Shown piece after piece: positions 1-4,929 of a stretch of DNA of 5,680 bases; position 1 is the first letter of the stretch; each line of letters starts with the position of its first letter. Origin of the DNA: Planctomycetaceae bacterium (GTDB lineage: Bacteria > Planctomycetota > Planctomycetia > Pirellulales > Thermoguttaceae); NCBI GenBank assembly GCA_009783865.1, contig WRCR01000281.1:1-5680 (forward strand). Reading direction: 5' to 3'. A program made the translations under genes and the position numbers. A model generated the notes under the pieces. That model made no database searches and was not told the origin of the DNA. It saw only the letters and a program-made list of their open reading frames with translations.

Positions 1-1
1 G

Positions 2-64
2 GACGGCACGAAGTATCAAGGGGTCGCCAGAAAACTGAAGAGCATACTGATTCCTGTCGAGTGA
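2..64 (+). CDS. 3' end of an unidentified upstream gene (partial)
   Basis: Reading from base 2 gives an open frame of 20 codons ending in TGA at 62-64, with the C-terminal peptide DGTKYQGVARKLKSILIPVE. The codons (GGC, GTC, GCC, CTG, GAG) resemble those of the confirmed genes, and a GC-rich hairpin follows 73 nt downstream, as expected at a gene end. The family cannot be recognised from so short a tail. A competing frame from base 1 stays open to 138, but its peptide is rich in Arg, Cys and Thr and less protein-like, so it was not preferred. Confidence 0.5.
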   Translation, partial: DGTKYQGVARKLKSILIPVE

Positions 65-137
65 TTACTTACGAAAGATGCGAAACTAACGAAAAATATG
101 CAACGAGGCTTTTACAGTTTGAGAAGATAACAACATA

Positions 138-166
138 ATAGCCGCAAGCCGAAGGGCTGCGGCTAT
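138..166 (+). terminator. GC-rich hairpin, likely terminator of the upstream gene
   Basis: The arms ATAGCCGCA (138-146) and TGCGGCTAT (158-166) pair perfectly over 9 bp. After a one-base bulge (A147), GCC (148-150) pairs with GGC (155-157), closing a GAAG tetraloop. The hairpin lies between the end of the upstream reading frame and the promoter of the epimerase gene. No T-run follows (the next bases are GTAATATC), so it is not a classical intrinsic terminator. It may terminate inefficiently, need Rho, or protect the 3' end of the upstream mRNA. Confidence 0.55.
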
Positions 167-217
167 GTAATATCTTACAGTAGATATGTCAAATATCATA
201 GTATTTTTAACTTGACG
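167..217 (+). promoter_or_regulatory. Upstream control element, copy A (repeated at 1569-1618)
   Basis: Bases 167-216 match 1569-1618 at 41 of 50 positions with no gap. The element starts with the small inverted repeat GTAA-TATC-TTAC (167-178). It continues with a dyad centred on C190 (GATAT at 183-187 against ATATC at 193-197) and ends at a -35-like TTGACG (212-217). The dyad centre lies about 22 nt upstream of the -35 box, a place typical of activator sites or A+T-rich UP elements. No known regulator could be assigned. Confidence 0.5.
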
Positions 218-240
218 CAGAGGCAAAATGCGGATATAAA
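212..240 (+). promoter_or_regulatory. Sigma-70-type promoter of the epimerase gene
   Basis: TTGACG at 212-217 and TATAAA at 235-240 are separated by exactly 17 nt, and each differs from the sigma-70 consensus by one base. Transcription would start near 247, giving a leader of about 36 nt before the ATG at 283. An A+T-rich stretch (180-210) lies directly upstream. Confidence 0.7.
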
Positions 241-282
241 GTACGAATAATCATCACAGTTCATTAACCTTCCTGTTGCAGA

Positions 283-1551
283 ATGACCATGAACGAACTA
301 ATCAGCGAAATCAACAAAGAATTACATCGGTGTCTCGACATTTGGTATCCTCACACAATGGATACCCGCGGCGGCTATCACACCGCATTTGACCGGGACT
401 GGCAGCGGATTCCATATACCACCAAAGGCGCGGTACATCAGTCCCGAATGGTTTGGACTGCTGCCGAAGTCATTCGGCGAAGACCGGAACAGCGGGAAAA
501 ACTCCTGCCTTGTCTCCTGCACGGTACAAAATTCCTGCGCGAAACAATGTGGGACACAAAATGCGGCGGCTTCTTCTGGGAAGTCAAAGAAGACGGCACA
601 CTCTTCGAGGATAACGCCGTAATGAAACACGCCTACGGCGAATCCTTTGCCATATACGGCTTGGCAAATGCCTATCGGATAACGCAAGACGAAGCCGATT
701 TGAATTTCGCCCGTGAAACATTTTATTGGCTTGACCGGCACGCTCATGACAACAGACACGGCGGATACTGCGAAGCATATTATCGCGACGGACGACTCAT
801 GCTGGAATCGCCGAAAGAACATCCCGAAATCGTTCAAGGCAAAGTCCGCGAACCGCTAGGCGGCAAGTCGATGAATTCACATATTCATCTCTTGGAAGCG
901 TTCACCGTTCTTTACGAAGTGTGGCCTGACGAAATGCTGCGGAGCCGGCTCGAAGAACTTGTCAGAATCGTGACTGATAAGATTATCACTTGGCCCGGTG
1001 CTATGCGGCAATTTTTCGCCGCCGATTGGTCGCCAGCCGCTACGTATGTTTCATTCGGACATGATGTCGAAACGGCATATCTGCTGGTAGAAGCGGCAGC
1101 GGCATTGGGTCGTCCAAACGATGAACATCTTTGGAATACCGCTAAATCACTCGTTGCTCACTCATTGAAATACGGCTGGGACAAAGAACACGGCGGCTTT
1201 TATTATGACGGCGCAACATTTGCTAAGCCAGCCGTATTGAGTAAATTTTGGTGGGTTCAAGCCGAGGGTCTTGCCGCACTGGCGTTGATGCACAATCGTT
1301 TCGGTTCCCGCGATACGGATTACTATCAGCATCTTGTCCGGCAATGGGAATTCATTCGGGACTTCATTGTCGACCATGAACACGGCGGCTGGTATTCGGT
1401 CACAGATGCCGACGGCTCTAATCCGCAGGGATTGAGCAATCTGCTGAATGTTCAACCGGCGGGACTGGAAAAGATGCACCTTTGGAAGGCATCATATCAT
1501 GAAACACGGGCAATGTTAAATGCCGTGACTTTGATAGAACAGAGCCGTTAA
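283..1551 (+). CDS. AGE-family sugar epimerase/isomerase, cellobiose 2-epimerase-like
   Basis: This 422-residue protein belongs to the N-acylglucosamine 2-epimerase (AGE) superfamily, (alpha/alpha)6-barrel enzymes that epimerise C2 of a reducing sugar or isomerise aldose to ketose. Length and order of motifs fit: GGYHTAFDRD (30-39), SRMVW (54-58), HAYGESFAIYGLA (116-128), NSHIHLLEA (198-206), GHDVETAYLL (259-268), FWWVQAE (322-328), HGGWY (367-371) and WKASYHETR (401-409). By comparison with characterised cellobiose 2-epimerases, R55, H200 or H202, H260 and H406 are the likely catalytic Arg and His residues. There is no signal peptide, so it should be cytoplasmic. ATG at 283 was chosen, with a second ATG at 289 equally possible; neither has a Shine-Dalgarno sequence. 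The nearby GH10 genes favour a beta-1,4-disaccharide or a simple hexose as substrate. N-acetylglucosamine 2-epimerase or mannose isomerase activity remains possible. The family is near certain, the substrate is not. Confidence 0.93.
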   Translation: MTMNELISEINKELHRCLDIWYPHTMDTRGGYHTAFDRDWQRIPYTTKGAVHQSRMVWTAAEVIRRRPEQREKLLPCLLHGTKFLRETMWDTKCGGFFWEVKEDGTLFEDNAVMKHAYGESFAIYGLANAYRITQDEADLNFARETFYWLDRHAHDNRHGGYCEAYYRDGRLMLESPKEHPEIVQGKVREPLGGKSMNSHIHLLEAFTVLYEVWPDEMLRSRLEELVRIVTDKIITWPGAMRQFFAADWSPAATYVSFGHDVETAYLLVEAAAALGRPNDEHLWNTAKSLVAHSLKYGWDKEHGGFYYDGATFAKPAVLSKFWWVQAEGLAALALMHNRFGSRDTDYYQHLVRQWEFIRDFIVDHEHGGWYSVTDADGSNPQGLSNLLNVQPAGLEKMHLWKASYHETRAMLNAVTLIEQSR

Positions 1552-1557
1552 TCCCGG

Positions 1558-1573
1558 ATTACATCCCTGTAAT
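1558..1573 (+). terminator. Short hairpin after the epimerase gene, weak terminator candidate
   Basis: ATTACA (1558-1563) and TGTAAT (1568-1573) form a perfect 6-bp stem around a TCCC loop, beginning 6 nt after the epimerase stop codon. ATTTTAC follows, which is only a short T-run. The stem is A+T-rich and short, so termination here would be weak, and some read-through into the DUF1559 gene is possible. Its 3' arm overlaps the start of control element copy B. Confidence 0.3.
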
Positions 1574-1618
1574 ATTTTACAGTTAATATATCATATATTA
1601 TAGAATTTTTGACTTGAT
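1569..1618 (+). promoter_or_regulatory. Upstream control element, copy B (repeat of 167-216)
   Basis: This stretch is 82% identical to the element upstream of the epimerase (41 of 50 bases, no gap). It contains GTAA-TATT-TTAC (1569-1580) and a perfect 17-nt dyad, TAATATAT-C-ATATATTA (1584-1600), in the same relative position as the imperfect dyad of copy A. The pair G183/C197 in copy A is replaced by A1585/T1599 here, a double change that keeps the symmetry. The aligned -35-like hexamer TTGATA follows at 1614-1619. Confidence 0.5.
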
Positions 1619-1646
1619 ATTTTTCATAATTGGAATTAAATATAAA
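1614..1646 (+). promoter_or_regulatory. Probable promoter of the DUF1559-lipoprotein-GH10 unit
   Basis: TTGATA (1614-1619) aligns with the -35 box of the epimerase promoter. TATAAAGTA (1641-1649) also occurs at the epimerase promoter (235-243), but here the spacing between the hexamers is 21 nt instead of 17, too long for a standard sigma-70 promoter. TAAATA at 1637-1642, with a 17-nt spacer, is a weaker alternative -10 box. The 138-nt intergenic region is strongly A+T-rich. The promoter location is likely, but the exact hexamers are uncertain. Confidence 0.45.
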
Positions 1647-1676
1647 GTAAACTGTTCTGTATTTTGAAAATCAAAT

Positions 1677-1683
1677 AAAGGAG
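1677..1683 (+). promoter_or_regulatory. Strong ribosome binding site of the DUF1559 gene
   Basis: AAAGGAG ends 6 nt before the ATG at 1690, a near-ideal Shine-Dalgarno sequence and spacing. It is the only clear one in the window. It fixes the start of the DUF1559 gene and suggests that this protein is made at a higher level than its neighbours. Confidence 0.8.
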
Positions 1684-1689
1684 ATTAAA

Positions 1690-2865
1690 ATGAAAACGAA
1701 TCGTGTTAAAATGGCAAGTCGGGACTGCGCAGGTAATTTGAGGGGGGGACGTGCTTTTACGCTTGTCGAACTTCTCGTAGTCATTGCCATTATCGGTGTT
1801 TTAATTGCTTTGCTTTTGCCTGCTGTTCAGGCAGCGCGTGAAGCCGCAAGACGAATGCAGTGTTCCAATCACTTGAAGCAAATCGGTCTTGCAATTCACA
1901 ATTTCCACGATACCCGAGACGGTATCGTTCCTTCTGCTGTCAGAGACAACAGTTTTCGGTGTTCCAGTTCTTTCGGGTTGCTCTATCCGTATATGGAACA
2001 GGACGCATTGTACCAACTGATTATCAGGCAACCTTCCGCCATTTCGCCGACAGTAACGACACATGGGTGGGTAACAAACAACTATTGGTGGAACTCATTG
2101 TTGACTGACGCAGAACGAAAGGGCTTTGCTTCGGTATCAACTTATAAGTGTCCCACTCGCCGTTCAGGACCTCAGGTGAATGATAATCCGGTAACGGAAG
2201 CTTCCAGCGACCCAGGCCGCGATGCTGATGGTGCCGGTCCGCTTGGCGATTACGCCATCGTATTTGCGACAACTAATGGAACTGATGGTTGGTGGCAGCA
2301 TCAAAATGTCTCAATGCAGGCAACTTTGCGCGGTCCTTTTCGGTTATCCATCAACGCAGATGCGGGGGGCAAACTTGTCTGGAATCCCCGGGATAGTTTT
2401 TCCCGAGTTCTCGACGGTTTAAGTAATCAATTTTTCATTGGAGAAAAGCATATTCCTATTAGCCGGTTGGGTAAATGTGCAAATGCGACGGCTGACTGGG
2501 CTAATGCAGACCGTACTCGAAGTATGGGTGACTGTAGTTACCTCCAAACGGGATACATAAAAAGCGGATTTGCCGGTCGTGCTATGGTTCATTATGAACC
2601 TTTTGGTGTCGGTGACGCGGCACTCCAAAATGCGGTCAACATTCATCCTCTCCTTCGACCAAGTGATTATTCCGAAAATAATATCCCAAGCCACATTGCG
2701 TATCACTGTTCCATTCGCGGAATGGCTTTCGGCGGCTGGCATCCCGGAGTGTGTCAATTCGTTTTGGGCGACGGTTCTGTCCGTGCTGTTTCCGTAACTA
2801 CCGGTTTGCAAATCTTATCTGCTTTAGCACTTGTCGATGACGGTGAATCCGTTTCGCTGCCGTGA
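1690..2865 (+). CDS. DUF1559 pseudopilin-like surface protein (H-x9-DG motif)
   Basis: This 391-residue protein is a member of the planctomycete DUF1559 (SBP_bac_10-like) family. A basic N-terminus (residues 1-21) is followed by the type IV pilin-like prepilin motif FTLVE (23-27) and one hydrophobic helix running to about residue 43. The family signature PAVQAAREAARR follows (44-55), then CSNHLKQIGLAIHNFHD. The C-terminal H-x9-DG motif consists of H351, D361 and G362. Prepilin peptidase should cut before F23, leaving E27 at mature position +5; the residue before the cut is Ala22 rather than the usual Gly, which is tolerated in some prepilins. The molecular role of the family is not established. 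It is probably envelope- or surface-exposed and possibly assembles into pseudopilus-like structures. The start is supported by AAAGGAG six bases upstream. The lipoprotein gene begins 22 nt after the stop, so the two are probably cotranscribed. Confidence 0.93.
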   Translation: MKTNRVKMASRDCAGNLRGGRAFTLVELLVVIAIIGVLIALLLPAVQAAREAARRMQCSNHLKQIGLAIHNFHDTRDGIVPSAVRDNSFRCSSSFGLLYPYMEQDALYQLIIRQPSAISPTVTTHGWVTNNYWWNSLLTDAERKGFASVSTYKCPTRRSGPQVNDNPVTEASSDPGRDADGAGPLGDYAIVFATTNGTDGWWQHQNVSMQATLRGPFRLSINADAGGKLVWNPRDSFSRVLDGLSNQFFIGEKHIPISRLGKCANATADWANADRTRSMGDCSYLQTGYIKSGFAGRAMVHYEPFGVGDAALQNAVNIHPLLRPSDYSENNIPSHIAYHCSIRGMAFGGWHPGVCQFVLGDGSVRAVSVTTGLQILSALALVDDGESVSLP

Positions 2866-2887
2866 ACCTTATTACAAATAATCACCA

Positions 2888-3409
2888 ATGAAGATACAGC
2901 AATATATTTTTTATGGATTCATCATTTCCTGTCTCTTGGGAGGCGGCTGTGATTCCAAACAAAAACTGACTGGCAAAGTCACGTTCTCCGACGGCGAGGT
3001 TTTGACCGTCGGAACTGTGGTTTTTTCAACACCGGATTTTATTTCCCGCTCGTTTATCAAACCGGATGGCACTTTCAATGTCGGTACTTATAAGGCAGGA
3101 GACGGTATCCCGCCCGGCACTTACAAGGTATTTGTTATTGAGGCGTTTGAGTCCGACCCCCATGACCCTTCCGGCGATTCTTTGAATCCGCTTGTTGCCA
3201 AAGAATTCACCACTGCGGAAACTACGCCGTTATCGATTACGATTCCCGGCAATAAAACGTTTGACTTCGCTGTCGAAAGGGCACCGCCGCTAAAACACTC
3301 GACCTTACCGTCGAAAAGACACCAACTGAAAAACAGCCCGTCCAACTTATATCCAGAGGCGATTTCCGTCCCCAAATCAGCGAAAGAAGGTTCGCCAGAG
3401 GAAAAATGA
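2888..3409 (+). CDS. Small lipoprotein, carboxypeptidase-regulatory-like domain; C-terminus possibly frameshifted
   Basis: The 173-residue product starts with a lipoprotein signal peptide: hydrophobic residues 6-17, then GGGC with the lipidated Cys at 21 (the -3 to -1 residues are all Gly, a loose lipobox). The domain at about 27-125 contains LTGKVTFSDGEVLTVGTVVF, an IKPDGTFNVGTY strand pair and IPPGTYKVFV. This is typical of the transthyretin-like/carboxypeptidase regulatory fold in the lipoproteins that follow DUF1559 genes in Planctomycetes. Its function is unknown; it is probably an envelope partner of the pseudopilin. After FAVERA (about residue 132) the reading continues as a low-complexity tail to TGA at 3407-3409. 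In the -1 frame the same DNA encodes a more protein-like continuation to TAA at 3424-3426, so the tail may be the result of a frameshift. There is no Shine-Dalgarno sequence before the ATG. Confidence 0.8.
   Translation: MKIQQYIFYGFIISCLLGGGCDSKQKLTGKVTFSDGEVLTVGTVVFSTPDFISRSFIKPDGTFNVGTYKAGDGIPPGTYKVFVIEAFESDPHDPSGDSLNPLVAKEFTTAETTPLSITIPGNKTFDFAVERAPPLKHSTLPSKRHQLKNSPSNLYPEAISVPKSAKEGSPEEK
3251..3318 (+). repeat. Imperfect 30-nt direct repeat, offset 38 nt, in the lipoprotein 3' end
   Basis: Bases 3251-3280 and 3289-3318 match at 20 of 30 positions. The first copy encodes NKTFDFAVER in the lipoprotein frame. The second encodes AKTLDLTVEK, but in the -1 frame, because the offset of 38 is not a multiple of three. 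The similarity is clearer in protein than in DNA, which suggests that both copies were once read as protein. Confidence 0.45.
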
Positions 3410-3435
3410 CACCGCTGATAACCTAATCATCAATT

Positions 3436-3522
3436 ATGAGACATTTATTTTTTTTCGTACTTCTATTTTGTTTTGCCGGTATTATTCACGCACAAAATAC
3501 CGCTGCCCCGAAAAATTTATGA
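3436..3522 (+). CDS. 28-codon signal-peptide mini-ORF overlapping the GH10 start
   Basis: ATG at 3436 opens a 28-residue frame ending in TGA at 3520-3522. It overlaps the ATG of the first GH10 gene by four bases (ATGA, 3519-3522), the classic arrangement for translational coupling. The peptide is a textbook Sec signal: MRH, a Phe/Leu/Val core at about residues 4-14, then a likely cleavage site in IIHAQN. Nothing but NTAAPKNL follows. Its core LFCFA matches the signal peptide of the second GH10 protein, and the DNA at 3464-3478 matches 4967-4981 at 14 of 15 bases. It is either the relic of a lost secreted gene, such as an earlier GH10 copy, or a leader peptide that sets translation of the gene behind it. 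It may not be a functional gene. Confidence 0.4.
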   Translation: MRHLFFFVLLFCFAGIIHAQNTAAPKNL

Positions 3523-4895
3523 AACATTACATTTTTATCCTTTTTGCCGGACTTTTTTTCACGGCATCCGCTCTTGCTGCCGGTGAAGCACCGCCCTTGC
3601 CGAATCCCGATGTCATGAGCAAGGAATATTGGGATTTATGGAACGACAGCGTTCAAGCCGAAATCGACAAACGCATCGAACAGCACCGCAAAGCGGATGC
3701 AGTTGTGGTGCTTACCGATGTCAAGCCGGGAACAGAAGTCAAAATTGAACAAATATCGCACGAATTTCTGTTCGGTGCGAATATCTTCAATTTCAATCAA
3801 CTCGGCTCAAAGAAACTTGACGATAAATACAAAGCGGTTTTCGGAGAACTGTGGAACTCAGCGACGATTCCTTTTTATTGGTCTGCGTTTGAACCGGAAA
3901 AAGGAAAACTTCGGTTCGAAACCTGCCCGGAAGATAATCCGGAATTTTGGGCTAAGGTCTTTGCCGAAAAACGCGACCCGCACAAAGAACGGTTTTGGCG
4001 ACGACCGGCGACAGACCAGATAGTTGAGTTTTGCGAGCAAAAAGGACTCTTTCGGCATGGTCATCCTCTGGTGACTTCGGGATTCCATCCCGACCAATGG
4101 CTTCCGAGAAAGACGGCGGAAGACATGCCCGAAGTGGAACGGCAAATCGAGCGGCGTATGACTCAAATTGCAAAACACTACAAAGGGCGCATCAACCGCT
4201 GGGATGTCTCCAACGATTGGGCTCAAAATATGGAAAAACCGGGATTCCTGATGCCGGACAAGATGCAACTCAAGGCGTTCAAACTCGCCGAAAAATTGTT
4301 TCCGAAAGACGTTATTTTCAGCATAAATTGTTCGTTTCATAAGAGTTACATTCCGTTAGTTCAAGACCTCCTCAAACAGGGTGCCAGAATCGACGTGGTC
4401 GGCATCCACATGCATCTGATGAGTGAGAATCGCGCCATCGCTAAAGGAGCCAAAATTCAAACACCGGAAATGAATCAAGAAAGATTAACAACCGCTGATA
4501 AAACCGGATTGCCGATTCACATGAGCGAAGTCACTGTTGCGTCACCGGATGGGACTCCTGAAGGATGGCAGATACAGGCGAACATTACACGCAATCTTTA
4601 TCGGTACTGGTTTTCCTGGAAGTCGATACCGGCAATTACATGGTGGAACCTTGTCGACCAATGCGGCTACAAGGGTGAGCCGGTGAATTCGGGACTTTTT
4701 ACTCGTCAAATGGAAAAGAAGCCCGCCTATTATGCTCTAGAGCGGCTTATCAACCATGAATGGAAGACGAATATCGTCCAAAAAGCCGACAAGGAAAATA
4801 TGTCAATTCCTTTCCGCGGCTTCAAGGGTAAATACAAAGTCAGTTGGACCGACAAAGACGGTAATATCAAAACAACCGAGATAGTTGTTAAGTGA
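3519..4895 (+). CDS. Secreted GH10 endo-1,4-beta-xylanase-like protein, copy 1, with altered acid/base residue
   Basis: This 458-residue protein has a Sec signal peptide (1 to about 20, cut near ALA-AGE). An N-terminal beta-rich domain (about 45-90) with LTDVKPGTEVKIEQ runs into GANIFNFN, an arrangement known in planctomycete and Bacteroidetes GH10 enzymes. A GH10 TIM barrel follows (about 90-410), with a short C-terminal beta extension. GH10 landmarks: RHGH (179-182), WDVSND (228-233), GIHMH (295-299), SEV with the probable nucleophile E337, and ITWWNLVD before GLFTRQMEKKPAYYAL. Three canonical residues differ: the acid/base Glu is D233, the Trp of RGHTLVW is T186, and the Gln of the GxQxH motif is H297. 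Xylan is the usual GH10 substrate, but activity may be weak, changed or lost. ATG at 3519 was chosen because the signal peptide begins there; a TTG at 3468 would only add 17 charged residues in front of it. A second GH10 gene starts 34 nt after the stop. Confidence 0.85.
   Translation: MKHYIFILFAGLFFTASALAAGEAPPLPNPDVMSKEYWDLWNDSVQAEIDKRIEQHRKADAVVVLTDVKPGTEVKIEQISHEFLFGANIFNFNQLGSKKLDDKYKAVFGELWNSATIPFYWSAFEPEKGKLRFETCPEDNPEFWAKVFAEKRDPHKERFWRRPATDQIVEFCEQKGLFRHGHPLVTSGFHPDQWLPRKTAEDMPEVERQIERRMTQIAKHYKGRINRWDVSNDWAQNMEKPGFLMPDKMQLKAFKLAEKLFPKDVIFSINCSFHKSYIPLVQDLLKQGARIDVVGIHMHLMSENRAIAKGAKIQTPEMNQERLTTADKTGLPIHMSEVTVASPDGTPEGWQIQANITRNLYRYWFSWKSIPAITWWNLVDQCGYKGEPVNSGLFTRQMEKKPAYYALERLINHEWKTNIVQKADKENMSIPFRGFKGKYKVSWTDKDGNIKTTEIVVK
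3591..3881 (+). repeat. Tandem gene duplication, N-terminal block, copy 1 (partner 5002-5292)
   Basis: The 97 codons from PPLPNPDVMSKEYWD to ATIPFYW are matched by 97 codons in the second GH10 gene with 86 identical residues and no gap. Most DNA differences are at third positions. The block covers the N-terminal beta domain and the first barrel strand. Downstream of residue 180 the two proteins fall to about 45% identity. Confidence 0.85.
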
Positions 4896-4929
4896 TGTTT
4901 CATTAACTTTTACACAATAGAGAATTCTC

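Noticed and set aside
1..138. Frame 1 open to TAA at 136-138 as the upstream gene
   Set aside because: The peptide has unlikely composition, and the frame runs into the base of the hairpin at 138. The frame from base 2 fits codon use better.
322..837. 171-codon open frame on the - strand inside the epimerase gene
   Set aside because: It lies wholly within a strongly supported family gene. Its product shows no recognisable motif and is rich in Cys, Phe and Val, as expected for antisense of such a gene.
3271..3290. Programmed -1 frameshifting in the lipoprotein gene
   Set aside because: GAAAGGG does not give an X-XXY-YYZ slippery heptamer in the zero frame, and no stable downstream stem or pseudoknot is apparent. 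Mutation or sequence error is simpler.
248..3432. TAATCAYCA shortly before three coding starts (248-256, 2879-2887, 3424-3432)
   Set aside because: Distances to the ATG differ (0, 3 and 26 nt between motif and start), and a 9-mer in A+T-rich gaps can recur by chance. It does not resemble a ribosome binding site.
3468..3518. TTG start extending the first GH10 protein by 17 residues
   Set aside because: The extension would bury a clear signal peptide behind an Arg/Lys/Cys-rich stretch, and the second GH10 gene starts directly at its signal peptide. ATG 3519 is the better start.
3858..4340. 160-codon open frame on the - strand inside the first GH10 gene
   Set aside because: It overlaps conserved GH10 catalytic-domain coding sequence, and a related antisense frame appears at the same place in the second copy only because the DNA is duplicated.
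4885..4918. Separate promoter for the second GH10 gene (TTGTTA and TACACAAT)
   Set aside because: Spacing of about 22 nt and poor -10 agreement. The short gap and lack of a terminator favour cotranscription.
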